From positions 10,728,501 to 10,792,500 of the forward strand of contig OU015660.1 in assembly GCA_907165275.2 (NCBI GenBank): 64,000 nt of DNA. Reading direction: 5' to 3'. This document shows positions 37,901-49,100 of the stretch, piece by piece. The translations under genes were made by a program, and so were the position numbers. How positions within the stretch are numbered: the stretch's first letter is position 1; each line of letters begins with the position of its first letter. This stretch comes from Zygaena filipendulae. Its lineage: Eukaryota; Arthropoda; Insecta; Lepidoptera; Zygaenidae. The notes under the pieces were generated by a model. That model was not told where the DNA came from. It saw only the letters and a list, made by a program, of their open reading frames with translations, and did no database searches.

Positions 37901-39662
37901 CATTCACACTGACACACGCACGCACGCACATTCACACTTACACACGCACGCACGCACATTCACACTTACACACGCACGCACGCACATTCACACTGACACA
38001 CGCACGCACGCACATTCACACTGACACACGCACGCACGCACATTCACACTTACACACGCACGCACGCACATACACACACACACACACGCGCGCGCGCGCA
38101 CACTCCACGCACTCACACACACGCACACACATACACACAGACACACACGCACGCGCGCAAACACTCCACGCACTCGCACACACGCACACTCCACGCACTC
38201 ACACGCACACTCCATGCACACACACACATACACATACACTCTCCCACACGCACACTCACACTCGCACACTCATACATACACATATATACACACACGCACG
38301 TAAACATTACTCTATGAACTGACCCAACTTCTAAGTTGAAATGAACATTTGTAGAGATAAATTTATGAAAATTAAAAAAAAAGCGGGTGAAGCTGCGGGG
38401 AACAGTTAACTTATCTATAACTACTAATATTATAAAGAGGAAAGATTTATATTTTTTGTGTTGTTTGTTACGATTGAAATCAAAAAGTACTGTACCGATT
38501 TAAAAAAAAAATCCCCGGAACCCGGAATTCTCGTGGGAACTGCGAAATCGCCGTGGGTGCAACCGCCGGTAACGGCTAGTAAATTAGTTGGTTGCGCACG
38601 TAAGTGCTACTGTGGTCGCTCAGTACCCGTGGTGTGTAGGCGTGGTGTCGGCGTGGTGCGTGGACGGCGTGTCGGGCGCGGTGGTGGCGGCGCAGGCGCA
38701 CCGGCGGGCGCGCGCGCTGCCGCTCGCCGTCATGGCCGACCACTTCCTCGCCTACCTGTACTACAACGACAAGCTGCGCCGGACCGAGATCGGTGAGCGT
38801 GATACACGTGTTTTTTTTTCTTTTTTCTTCTTTTTTATGGACTTTCGCATATAATGCATTCAGCCGGTTTCGAGTTAAATTAATTAGGTCAATGTATTTT
38901 CTATTAAAATGCTTCGTTGTACCTACGGTTTGGAATTGCAAGCCACGGTACTGCAGCTTGCAAGGACTTTCTCGGAGCTCTTGGAGAAAACTCAAAAAAA
39001 AAAAGAAAGTGTTTATTTCATAACCAAAAGTATTTTTGCAAATATGGTTTGTAATTGTTGGACATCTTTTAAGTATAAATATATACTTGTGTCAGGATAA
39101 AACTGACGAAATCAGCTCGAAATGTCATATACCTTCTTGAGCACACAAAAAATTGTCTTTGTGAAAATTATTGTCCAATACAGCATCATAATACAGAACA
39201 TATTCCACTTTTAACAATTCTTTATTGAAACGAAAATACATGACTGAACCGCCATCTTCAATGCCCGTCAAAAACTCACACGTGTTGTGATACTCGATGG
39301 CGTAATGCCCGCACTACATTATCGCCGATGATCGTTGATCGTGTGATCGGCGATAGTGTGGACACCTCAACGCAACCACAGGCGATTCCCTTTGATGCAT
39401 GCCTAAAAACCGATAATTTACGGGTCGCAGGCGATCATAGACGATGATCGGCGAGTACAGCCGTGCTCGCGCATAACAGTCTGTACTCGGCGATAATTTA
39501 GTGCAGGCATAATGTTATTCCGGTGCCGATGTATTCCGTTCTCGTTTCCAACTTTGCTTCGCAACTGACGTGACGTGCGGTGTGCGTGCGCAGCGACGCT
39601 GGAGCTGTACGAGGGCAAGCAGCGCTGGGTGCCGGCGGGCGGCGCGTTCAGCTCGTGGGCGG

Positions 39663-39694
<32 letters not shown>

Positions 39695-41567
39695 CCCGGC
39701 GTGCGGCGGCAGGCGTACATCCTGCCGGCCGCGCCGCGCGCCGCCGCCGTCACCGACACCGAGCGCGGCCTCACCGACAAACACGTGCTGCGTTAGTATC
39801 GCCCACCCGCTCGCACGCACACACGGCCGGTGGTCACATTCGAAATTCGGTTCGAAATTGAAACACGGAAACGATCGTTGCGTTTCCGCTCAGCCAACGA
39901 ACACAGCTATGAATAAACTTATTAGCCTCTTTTATTTTTTTTAGGAAAAATTTACCCCTTTCAGGCTAAAGAAACTAAGTGCATACAGCCAACACATTTA
40001 ACTTTTTCTGAAGATGCATTTCGATTCAATGCTTCTCTTTTGGCTATCGAAAGTTAATTGTCTCTCTGTCGGTGTCGCATGACGCCGTCGACACGACAGT
40101 GACCTCTTATCACAGATTAATAAGGACAGTAATAACGTAATTTTGATCTAGTGACTAAATAAACCCCATTTCCGCGGCAATTTCGAATTCAACACGGATG
40201 TAATCGCGGAGAGCTGCAGCTAGTTTATAATATTAGTGCGGATCACTCGGAACGCTTAGTGCATGTCGTAATTGCGCGCCGCTGGGCGTGCCGCAGTGGC
40301 GCTGTCGACGGGCGCCATCGTGGAGCTGCCGTGGGCGTACCTGGAGCCGCGGCGGCCGGCGGCGCCCACGGCCGCGCACCGCGAGGAGGGCCTGCTGCCG
40401 TACGCGCCCGAGCTGCCGCTGCTGCCCGAGGCGGTGCTCAACTACAACCGCTCGGTGGCGCGCGCGCTGCGCCTGCGCACGGCGCCCTCCGGCCTCGAGT
40501 CCACCACGCTGGTGCTGGCCACCGGCCTCGGTGAGTGCTCCCCCTGCTCCCCCTGCTGCTGGGTTAGTCGGCGGCGGTAATGCTGCACCATCCACCTTTC
40601 TTTTTACATCTCTCTACCGGAGGAGGCTGCCTATGAAAAAATTGCTTTCAGCAATATAGGTCGCCTCATTGTACGTATCCATATGTTTTTGTGCTTTGTA
40701 AATATTGTGTCTTCTACTGTGTGTGCAATAAAGTATATTTGATTTGACGGCCCGACTGGCGCAGCAGGTCGACGTGCCTACCCGCTAATCGCAAGGTTCC
40801 GGGTTCGCACTTTGTGTGATGAACGCAGGGTTTCACTTTCCAGTCTGGGCGTGTTTGTCGTGTCCCATAAGTCAGATTTGCCCTGGAAAAAAAATAATTT
40901 AATAAGGATAACAGTAAGCTGTTATAAATGCGAAAGTGAGCGAATGGTTCAACCGGTCGTCATAAAATTTTGTATACACGTTGTCTGAGGTACAGAGAAG
41001 AACATAGAATACTTTTTACCGTGGAATTCTCGCGGGAACTCCGAAATCAACGCAAGCAAAACCGCGGGGAACAGCTAGTAATCTATACTAATATTATAAA
41101 GAGGAAAGATTTGATTTTTTGTTTGTTTGTTACGATTTAACTCAAAAATTACTGGATTTATTTCAAAAATTCATTCACCATTAGAAGGCTACATTATCCC
41201 TGAGTAACATAGGTCATATTAATCCGGAATTCCCGCGGGAACTCCGAAATTATCGCGGGTGAAACCGCGCGCGACAGCTAGTCTTAAATATTTATAACAG
41301 GTACCGAAAAAAGAAAATTTCAATATTGTATCACGTATACAATATCTTTTAATCCAATAGCTCTTTCACTTTGAATTGTTATCATCACTAAAATGATCCC
41401 CTCCAGACATATTCTACACGCGCGTTGCCCCGTCGAAGACCTTCGACCTGCTGAAGGACGACTTCGACCACTACCTGATCGTGGTGGTGCTGGCCGCGCT
41501 CACGCTGGCCAGCTACGGCACCAGGTACTTCGCCTCCAGGAAGGCGCTGCGCATGGCGTGGAAGTGA
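28969..41567 (+). CDS. EMC1: ER membrane protein complex subunit 1 (EMC1), complete
   Basis: Sixteen coding exons join in frame: 28969-29108, 29195-29310, 29696-29827, 30202-30400, 30675-31008, 31489-31681, 32191-32307, 33564-33757, 35847-35993, 36475-36642, 36915-37019, 37610-37826, 38640-38792, 39594-39791, 40297-40530, 41407-41567; 935 aa. First ATG 28969 (an alternative at 28975 is in frame). The product has a signal-peptide-like hydrophobic N-terminus, then YEDQIGKFDW, ATEENVLAALNLKTG and the PQQ-like beta-propeller region. The C-terminal DUF1620 part has HSAGRVLGDRSVLYK, LELYEG, APSGLEST and FDLLKDDFDHY, then one membrane helix and a short basic tail ending MAWK. This order matches human EMC1 (993 aa). 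Family role: largest lumenal subunit of the EMC, which inserts tail-anchored and multi-spanning proteins into the ER membrane. Exons 6-16 are extremely GC-rich with Gly/Ala runs, unlike exons 1-5. About 50 residues of the N-terminal propeller present in human are absent between exons 3 and 4. Confidence 0.96.
31740..32045 (+). mobile_element. LINE 3'-end fragments in an EMC1 intron
   Basis: 31744-31895 resembles a moth LINE 3' UTR (ACTTGCCATCAGGAGTGCCA, TGCCCATTTGCCCCCTATGA, then an A run). 31918-32040 encodes WTDDLVKVVGRDWTREAQER and then FWRSLE, the C-terminal end typical of RTE/jockey-like reverse transcriptases, and breaks in the usual final EAYVQQW-type segment. Family recognised from memory. 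Confidence 0.6.
32757..32771 (+). CDS. EMC1: Candidate 15-nt cassette microexon of EMC1
   Basis: A 15-nt segment between a strong acceptor (TTTTTGTTTTTCTAG) and a perfect donor (GTAAGTAAC) has the right phase on both sides (1 and 1). It can be included (adding five residues, AAKMY or equivalent) or skipped without frame change. Skipping gives a gap-free alignment with human EMC1 (EFDQKEG against EFGKKADG), so skipping is probably the main form. It is not counted in the 935 aa. Confidence 0.4.
34354..34790. repeat. 437-bp dispersed repeat, copy in EMC1
   Basis: It starts TTTTTAATACAGTTGCTC and ends GAAATATACTAT, nearly identical to 56769-57205 in a TTI1 intron. Its last 120 bp form a hairpin (GTGCGGAACCGTCATTGCA pairing with TTGCAATGAC and TTTCCGCAC). 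Class unknown, possibly a MITE or SINE. A 66-aa ORF on the minus strand is shifted in frame between copies and is not a gene. Confidence 0.75.
34859..34922. repeat. Inverted repeat, about 22-bp arms
   Basis: ACTATTGCAGCTGGCCACACT is matched in reverse by AGTGTGGCCAGTTGCAATAGT with one mismatch, around a 22-nt loop. It lies 70 bp downstream of the 437-bp repeat in an EMC1 intron. Confidence 0.6.
35130..35800. mobile_element. Cluster of three Helitron-like elements
   Basis: A plus copy ends GCTAG at 35359. A second plus copy (about 35399-35560) has ACTCAATCACGCAAAAATGT and ends GGAGCACAGCTAG. A minus copy (35574-35795) starts CTAG and contains CAGTCATTCAGGACAAAGCA. All lie in the EMC1 intron before exon 35847-35993. 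Confidence 0.55.
35998..36250 (+). repeat. CA-rich microsatellite in EMC1 intron
   Basis: Starts 5 bp after the donor of exon 35847-35993: long degenerate (CACA)n with ACACGC/ACGCAC variants. It creates long but meaningless ORFs in all frames. Confidence 0.85.
37835..38300 (+). repeat. 28-bp minisatellite grading into CA repeats, EMC1 intron
   Basis: From about 37855 to 38070 a 28-bp unit (CACACGCACGCACGCACATT then CACACTTA or CACACTGA) repeats about seven times. It then degrades into (CA)n with CTCCACGCACTC insertions to about 38300. It starts about 10 bp after the donor of exon 37610-37826. Confidence 0.85.
38414..38579 (+). mobile_element. Helitron-like element, plus orientation
   Basis: It starts TCTATAACTACTAATATTAT, has TTGTTTGTTACGATTGAAAT and ends GCCGTGGGTGCAACCGCCGG then TAACGGCTAG and T. 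It lies just before EMC1 exon 38640-38792. Confidence 0.55.
38815..39180 (+). repeat. Dispersed repeat shared with a TTI1 intron
   Basis: Contains TATGGACTTTCGCATATAAT, GTCAATGTATTTTCTATTA, CAAGCCACGGTACTGCAG and AATTATTGTCCAATACAGCA. A reverse-oriented relative lies at 54812-55060. Class unknown. Confidence 0.6.
39305..39510. mobile_element. 206-bp MITE in EMC1 intron
   Basis: Left end ATGCCCGCACTACATTATCG and inverted right end CGATAATTTAGTGCAGGCAT. The interior repeats GATCGGCGA-type motifs (ATGATCG, GATCGGCG). Non-coding. Confidence 0.65.
39930..40170 (+). repeat. Degenerate copy of the interior of the 27862-28499 element
   Basis: Shares TTTTTTAGGAAA, AAAGAAACTAAGTGCATACA, GATGCATTTCGATTC and ATCACAGATTAATAAGG with 28053-28340. 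EMC1 intron. Confidence 0.55.
40597..40890 (+). mobile_element. LINE-like tail followed by tRNA-like SINE head
   Basis: 40597-40747 (CTATGAAAAAATTGCTTTCA, CAATAAAGTATATTTGATTT) resembles a moth LINE 3' end. 40749-40890 begins with tRNA-like sequence: box A-like TGGCGCAGCAGG (40757-40768) and a box B-like GTTCCGGGTTCGC (about 40796-40808), then a unique body and an A run. It is a SINE, not a functional tRNA: no closed cloverleaf was found. Confidence 0.55.
40905..41281 (+). mobile_element. Two tandem Helitron-like elements, the second complete (41082-41281)
   Basis: Copy 1 ends GGGGAACAGCTAG at 41078. Copy 2 starts at 41082 with TCTATACTAATATTATAAAG (A before it) and ends at 41281 with hairpin ATCGCGGGTGAAACCGCGCG then CGACAGCTAG (T after it): 200 bp with all Helitron end features. 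It lies in the last EMC1 intron. Confidence 0.7.
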
Positions 41568-41730
41568 TGCGCGCGATGAACAACACACACCCGCGAACGA
41601 GTTTCAGCCGTACGGAGCCGGGCGCAAGGTTGGAATTTGATTGGCACGCCGAGGCGATTGATACGATTTTAGTTGTGCAACACACAGTTATGTACAGTCA
41701 GTAGCATCAATGCGTAAACACTTCAGTTAG

Positions 41731-42541
41731 TGTATGTTCCGTTATACACTGCGAGCACTGTCCACTGTCCAGTGCTCATACTGTGGAGAAATTCGTTCCG
41801 TTATAGACTGACAGTGTACAAGGTGTCCCTTAAATCGACGTCAAGCCACAACCAGGTGGTAGGCTAAGTCATAACAGCTGTTAACAGAAAAATATAAAAA
41901 TCTTTACTATGTCTATTTAAAAAAAGGACAGTCATTAAAAACGGATGAAAGCAATAAACTTTGAAAACTTCATTGGGAAAAACATAATTTTTAAGTAGTA
42001 GGTAGTTTTCAGAAACACTATTCAGGATTACACAATAAGAAGAAAATTGAAAAAAAGTTAAGGCAAACCTTAAAAAAAGTTAAAGTTTGTAGCAACATGA
42101 GTTAAAGAACCGTCGCAGCGTGTAAATTTTTATAAATTTTAACGATTTTTTTTACGTTTTTCTACTAAGTTATGACTAGCCTATCACCCGGTTCTGGCTT
42201 GACGTCGATTTACGGGACACCCTGTATTTATTTATTTATTTATTATTGCCTTACCCAAATTACATTTTACCTCGCTCCTTACAACCTGTATAAGACGTCT
42301 TAAATCGTCGCCATTATGGTACTGTGAGAACTGGCGTTTACGAGGTAAGGTGCTCTCAGTACTTTGATCACGTGATCAGCCTGGAACCAAAGATTGGTTC
42401 GAGTAATCAACAGCGTGACATGACAATGATATGGATGACAGAATACTGGGCTGTGTCCCGTTTTAAACAGTAACCATAGCTAACTAAAAAGGAACTAAAT
42501 TGACGTCATAGCTTAAGTGCTCGCAGTGTATATCGGAACAC
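41731..42541. mobile_element. MITE family B copy in the EMC1 3' region, host of a second MITE
   Basis: Left end TATGTTCCGTTATACACTGC and inverted right end GCAGTGTATATCGGAACA. Family B relatives are at 55896-56170 and 58487-58860 (shared ATCACGTGATCA, GCGTGACATGACAAT and ATGTTCCGTTAT). It begins 164 bp after the EMC1 stop, so the EMC1 3' UTR probably includes it. Confidence 0.6.
41819..42223. mobile_element. Mariner-like MITE nested in family B MITE
   Basis: Terminal inverted repeats of about 55 bp: left CAAGGTGTCCCTTAAATCGA then CGTCAAGCCA; right, inverted, CAGGGTGTCCCGTAAATCGA then CGTCAAGCCA. Bounded by TA on each side. Non-coding. Confidence 0.7.
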
Positions 42542-45500
42542 GCTCTCAGTGTTTGAACTTTATTACTGTTGCAATAAGGTTCAATGACTGTCAAAAGTGT
42601 TGACATATTTCTTGTTGCTGACTGTACCGACAGTGAGCGTCCAGCCGGGAATAGCGCCAACTTATGACTGGTCAGAAAAAGATTATGTTTGATACCTCCT
42701 TTTTGAGATTTGGCAATATTTTCTCATGGCATTATTAGCATTTGGAAACTACGTAATTACGTAATCCTATTTTGGGATTTACAGCAGAAAAAGTATTGTT
42801 AAACTATAATAATTTAAAGAAATGAAAAGTTTTTAGCAGCGCATTCTTTTGTGCAGTCATAAATTGACGTAGTTTAGAGTGAATTTTAAAACGTGTTTTG
42901 TGTGAACATGATTGACCCTCAGAATGTGATACGAGACGCCATTAAGCTTATAAATTTTTACATTTGTGTTGGGGAAACAGTTCGCAGATTACTAATTTCA
43001 GTAGTCATTCACCGGTAATGGTATTGTAAGTACATTGTTAACAACAAAATATTAATTGAAATCTCCATCATAAATATAATTGCAATTAATTGCATTATGA
43101 AATGTATACGTTCGTGACGCGTGATTGTTGCATTATATTCTAAAATGTAGAACTATAATATTATCAAATTATTAAAATTTCCACTGTAGTTTTGTTTTTA
43201 GAATGTCTCCGTTAATGTCATATCAGTTGGTTATTTTTTTTCATTATTTGATTTTATTTAAATTTGCGAGTGAATTTTTGGAATAATTTGGCATATTACA
43301 ATAATTATTACGTAAAGTAATACATTTTTGACTGTGACAATTATTGCTCACAATCAATAAGTATTAACAAAATACACAAATAACTGTTTATGAACTATTT
43401 TAAAGTTTTTATATCACTTATTGTCGTGATACTATAGAAACTAAAAATGAAATAGCATAAATAGCTTTTTACCAAAAAAATGCCATTTGTTGTTTTCTTA
43501 TCCAGATCTGGATACTTAGTGATCAATATTATTAAGATCAAATTAAATAAAATCCTTATATTATCAGATTAAAACAAACATGTAAATTAGCTAGTGCAAT
43601 TTAGAGTAATTGTTTATGGTTTAAAGAGTGTTGTTATAAGGTAGATAATGTGTATAATGTATGCAACTATCATTCCAGAACAGGCTAACCCATGGAAGTT
43701 TTAATTCTTATATCTACAGTTTTATTGGTCCATGATCTACACTAATATTATAACGAGGTAAAGTTCCCAGGTTAAGGGTAATCCCGTATACTTACTACTG
43801 AACCGATTTTAAAAATTCTTTCAGAAAGTTACAGTATCATAGGATATTTGAGAGTGCCTGAGGGATTCCCGAAATCCACACGGATAATTTAACAAACCAG
43901 TATAAAAAAACCGCTCGGAGCGGCAGGCAGATGTAATGCTTTTTTTCGGCAACAAATTGAAAGTTATAAACGGCATAAATTAACAGAATGTCCCAAAAAA
44001 ACTAAATATTTAAGATTCACCTTAGGCTGTATGGGCATCATAGTGATGTAAGATAATTTATTTATTGAATATCACACGAAAATGTAATTTGAGTTTTGTT
44101 TTTATTAGTTTTAGACGGTGAACAAAGAAAATATAGAACTCGCACTTTGCGCTATCTGTACCCTGGTATACTCGAACGAGTTTAGCAACTAATACATTAA
44201 ATAAATAAGGTCGAGTTTTAACTGTACGTATAATTGTTCGTACGATCAAAACTAGTCCGTTATATTCCTTTGATTTAAGTTTTTATGACAAAATGACGAG
44301 GGGTACTTTCTATGGGAATGAGTTCCATGTTTTCGTCGTTCACTGGTTTTAGATGAGTGAGAAGTCCACATTCACTGATGGTGTCTGGTATTTTGAAACT
44401 GTCGAATTTCGGCGAAGGTCGGCGAAGTCTCGGCTCTGGCTCGTGCCTAGATTCGTGATTTATCCGACTATTTTATTGTTATTTAGCGGTTTAGGTGAAA
44501 AGTATTGCTAACGTTTGCATTTGTGTTCCCTTTTTTCTTTAATGAATTTCATATTAAAGTAATGTTTATTTTTAAATATCAAATTTGCATTTACAAATTT
44601 TACTTTGAATCAAATACATCGATTATAGTGTTTTTTTTTCCTTTATGTTACTATTTAGTTGTGTTGGGTTTTTATATTGTAGGACGTATAATGCAAAAAT
44701 GTTAAAATCCACAATGGATCAAAATTGAGATAAATGCAATTTTATTGTTAGAGATTTTTTTGTTTTAACTGGTATAAATAAAAAGTGCCGGTTTTATTGT
44801 AGAAATATGTAATTATTGTCTAACAGTATACCTATTTTTTGGTATGAGTCACTTAACTAATTTAGTATGACCCGTGGGTTGGAGCATTTTTGCATAACTA
44901 CGTCCAACTGTCGTAACTATTGCCTGGCAGATCGTGCACGTACCGATCGTACGTATCTGGCGTATAAATGTTACCAGTTCAGTCTAGGAATAAAATTAGA
45001 GAAATAAGTATTTTCTAGAACATAATATTATTGCATACTGGAATGAATGCAATTTAAATTCAATTTTTCTCAGACATGCGACTGATAGCCGTGATCGTGT
45101 AAGCGCGTGTTCACAATGAGCTCAGTTTGTGGCTGATTTGCAACGGTAGCGGTTCAGAGACGGTCAGCACGTAAGACGCTGCTTATCGTGTGCTTATTGA
45201 GAACACACTCCTAGGCTATGTTAACATTTGGCTCACAATATAATGCCGGTTGAATCGAAGCTGATAATTGTTACTAGCAGACGCCAAAAAAGTATGTTCT
45301 TACGCGTATCGTGCAGAAACAAAATTGTACAGTCTTCATAGTTGCCTTGTTTATAGTCTGTTAAGGCAAAAAAAACGAAGAACTATCAAGTGGCCCCGAA
45401 AAACTTTGAATACCACGCGAGCGCAGTCGCCAGCAACAGATAATTTCAAATAATTAAGGATAACTCAACACTAATAATAATAAAGCTGTAAATTTTGATT

Positions 45501-45845
45501 CAAGTGTGAATGTAGCCTAAACTATATTAACAAATAGTGGATTCATTTATACCTGTGAGAGTTGCTGCAATAGAAAAAAGTATATTTATTGTATGGATAA
45601 CGAATATTAAAAAAAATAGTCGGTACTTGTTTTTGTGACAACTTTGTTTTTGTAAAATATAAGTTGGAACACTTACTGCCCATGTGTCGTTTTATTTGCT
45701 GCCCTCCTCCGTGACGACGTCAAGTAACAAGGCTTGATGCTATGTATTTATCGAGCAGCGACAGAATACAATGCGTCGTAATTTTTAATCTTTTAGCCGC
45801 CATTCAATCTACGAAAGACATGCACCTGGCGCCAGACACTGAATT

Positions 45846-45899
45846 ATCGGTTTTAAGCATTCTCCGGTTCTCCTAGTGTTGGGAATGCTTAAAACCGAT
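45846..45899. repeat. Perfect 17-bp stem hairpin
   Basis: ATCGGTTTTAAGCATTC (45846-45862) pairs exactly with 45883-45899; the loop is about 20 nt, shortened by two further possible pairs. It is downstream of TTI1. Too short for a typical pre-miRNA, so a MITE remnant is equally likely. Confidence 0.6.
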
Positions 45900-46052
45900 G
45901 ATGATTTCTATTAGGCCTAAAATGTGAGAGGACTTTGTGAATGTGCCAGTATTAAAAAAGCTTAAAAATAACCTATCTATCTGGCTTTATAAGTCAATTT
46001 TTAGATAAATGTGTTTAGAACTAGAATAAAAACAAAAAATCAGTAACAGTCT

Positions 46053-46058
46053 TTTAAT
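46053..46058 (-). terminator. Candidate TTI1 poly(A) signal (ATTAAA)
   Basis: ATTAAA on the minus strand about 100 bp after the TTI1 stop codon, followed by a T/GT-rich stretch. AATAAA on the same strand near 45690 is an alternative. Confidence 0.35.
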
Positions 46059-46153
46059 ATTGAAAACACATTTCTTACAAAAACTTTTTTTTACAACACC
46101 AAAACAAGATAAAACAAAAAAAAAAAATTTTTGGAAAGTTGAGTTAAGTTTGA

Positions 46154-49100
46154 TCAGTCGGCGAATATCGCCCTAATGTTGGCGTCGATTTCCAAGTCAT
46201 CGGTCTCGTAGGGCGTGCCCACGACGGGGCGCAGCTCGAGCGCGGCGCCGGGCGGCGGCGCCAGCACGCGGTCGTTGTGGCACAGCAGCCGCAGGTGGTG
46301 CCACGCCGCGCCGTGGTCGTACTCCAATATCGTTTTGTAGAAATTGACGGCTAAACTCTGGATAACGAAACACAATCATCTTTACACGGAACGAAACGAC
46401 AATTATTGTTTATTTTTTCTGTCACCACTGATTTTCATTAAATTATTGTGTATTAGCCATGGACCAATAAAATCTTGTTTAACTGGTCTGATCCCCGCGG
46501 TTTCACCCGCGTTAATTTTGGAGATCCCGCGGTCATTCCAGGACAAATAGTACCCTATGAGAGAAGGCTCTGTATCCCTGACAACTTATATTATGCAAAA
46601 TTTCATGATGATCGGTTGAGCCGTCTAGGCGTGAAAGCGTAACAAACAGACGGCTTTTTTTTTAATTTATTTACCACATTTCTAATACTTACTTTCATAT
46701 TTATAATATTAATAGGGGTAAATAGTTATTTTAGGACAGAAATACATATTTTTCCATCCTTGACAAATGTGAGTTACCGAGAGAATTTCTATGTTCACGC
46801 AGGGAAAAATGACATCAGTCCCTTTAGCCAAATTAATAATCCATAATCGTTACCTATCGCTATAGAAGCCTAAGGATTAGGAACATAAAATCGTCCAATC
46901 AAAAGACGTACAGTTTTTCGTGATCACGTGCCGCGACGATACGATTTTTTATATAGCAAAAACGATCATAGATTCTCAACCTAGCTGAGGGCCCAGATTA
47001 AATTGTAGAGTATGACGGCAGTCTAAAGTATGACAAATACTGCTTATAGTATAAGCTATGTTGTTTACTTTTTGTTTCTTTTATGGTGTTAAATAAAGAG
47101 TCATCTACTATCTAGGGGAGGCTGGCTGTCCCTTGAAGCAGCCTGATGACACTCCATACAAATAGACTGAATCAAGTGCATTCCTTGTTCCTATAAGTAA
47201 AGACGGCCAGCTTGGACGCGCACGTGTTGTGCGCGTGTGCGTATCGTAAGATCGACAGCCAGCTGTCAGCAACTGTCAGCTGTCAGTGAATAATTCCATT
47301 TTTTGGTGTATACCGAGGTTATTTGACGAGTGAAAGCCGTACCGAAAACACGCGTGTCACGTTGTCTTCGTTATTTCAGTCACTTTTCAGCATCTATTTT
47401 GGACCCTGAGCAGGAAACTGGCTTTCAAGAGAGCCATGGTTTAACTTGGGGAACAATCTAACATTGTCATTGGCGTTTCGCCATAATTGAAGAAGTAGAT
47501 GAAGAGATTTTTATTATTAAGAAACATTGTCATTGGCAAATTATAATTATAGACGCCATTATTAAAGAAGAAGAAGAAGAAGAGGTTATTTTCGCGGGGT
47601 ACGAGGGAGCATGAAATTAGTGAGAGTGGGAGTGGGATAGTCTCCTGTGGGTACCTGCAGCGGTTTGGGCTGCGTCCGGGCGAGGTACCGGTCGGCGCAC
47701 GCCATGAGCGGCTCCAGCTGGTCCGCGTCGAGCCGCAGCCGGCGCGCGAGCGGGCCCAGCGCGCCCAGCGCCGCGCGCTGCCGCCGGTACGCGGCGCTCT
47801 GCCGGTACAGCGAGCCGCGGTCCCGCAGCCGGCTGCGCGCCGCCGCCGCCTCCAGCCGCGCCAGCAGCGCCGGCAGCACCTCCCTGCGGGGCGGGGGGCC
47901 GCGTGAGAATGGTTCGAGGCCTAGAGCGGGAGTGGGGCTAATATACGTGTCCTCTTACGCCACAGTATCTACATGTCTCTGTTAATTCATGTCGTCGTAC
48001 GCTAGACTATACCTGTGTAAACTTCGTCGACGTTTTTAGCCGACTCCATGGGAGCTCTTGACTTATCAGCTAAAAAGTACTAAAACGATCTCTTGGGTAC
48101 TCCAAAATTGAATCTTTGAAGATTCAAAGTTACCTAAAGGGATTCTAAATAAGTGAGTCGCCCGCGAGAACTAATCGACAACCTATACATAAAATGGCGG
48201 CCGGCCCGCCGAGTAAGCGCGTGCGCTCATACACTGCTTCCGTCTGCCAACCAGTAACTAAGTAACTAATGGTGTATAGTTGACAGTTGTCGTATCAAAT
48301 ATATCCAGTGACCATGACGGCGCGCTGCGTGTTGGTACTCGGCGAGATCCGTCATCGTGAGAAGGTGACATGACGATACGTTTCGTAGTTTTCGTTAGCG
48401 ATAACGATTACTTGACTGTGGAAGGAAGGAAAGAAATATCCGGTCAAGAGGGCCACATCACCCCTCGACTCACTTGACGGCGCGCTGCGTGATGAAGTCC
48501 TCGGCCAGCTCCGCCACGGTGAGCAGCAGGTGGAGCGCGCGCCGCCCCACCACGGGGCAGTCGCCGGCGAGCGCGGCCACGAGCGGCGGCCAGGCGGCGT
48601 GCACCAGCGGCAGCAGCTCGTCCGCGCGGCGCGCCAGCACGGGCAGCCCGCGCCGCAGCACGCGCAGCGCCAGCGCCGCGTCCGCCGCGCGCCGCGCCGC
48701 CGCGAACTGCAGCGCGCGCCGCAGCACCGCCAGCGTCGCCGACACGTGCCGCGGGGGCGGCGCCGACTCGCCTGCGGGGGGAGGGGGCTTGAGCGATTCG
48801 GTGCGGGAGCCACGACACGCGTGTCATCCTTCTTTTTTTAACAACCAAACATAATTGACAACATTTCAATTTTTTTTCCTTATGCCTTTTCATGCTAAAT
48901 AAATAGTATTTAGAAAACCAGGAGACACGTATTTTTTCTTTTCCCGAATTTTTAATTCTAAATTATTCAAAAATTTATTTGAAATGCTGAAAATTAAAAA
49001 AAATCATGTCAGGATGAACATACTTCTTCATTTCCTTTGCCCCACTTGACATAACAAAAAAAAATCGACTGTTACTTTGTCTAACAGAATAACATTGACA

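Larger units (their letters stand above)
42542..46153. other. Convergent spacer / 3' UTRs between EMC1 and TTI1
   Basis: AT-rich, no coding exon. It holds a partial Helitron-like element at 43735-43905 (TCTACACTAATATTATAACG start) and a small hairpin (45846-45899). For EMC1, AATAAA-type signals on the plus strand occur at several places (for example near 43548 and 44766), but none can be assigned. Confidence 0.5.

Noticed and set aside
37529..38307. Several ORFs around EMC1 exon 37610-37826 and the minisatellite
   Set aside because: Shadows of the GC-rich exon in other frames and of the 28-bp repeat; only the frame with conserved EMC1 residues is kept.
40749..40890. Functional tRNA gene
   Set aside because: Boxes A and B are approximate and no cloverleaf or acceptor stem closes; the context is a SINE.
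48352..48893. Long Arg/Ala/Ser-rich ORFs on both strands at TTI1 exon 48771-48474
   Set aside because: Alternative frames of a GC-rich exon; the frame with LLPLVHAAWPPLV matches TTI1.
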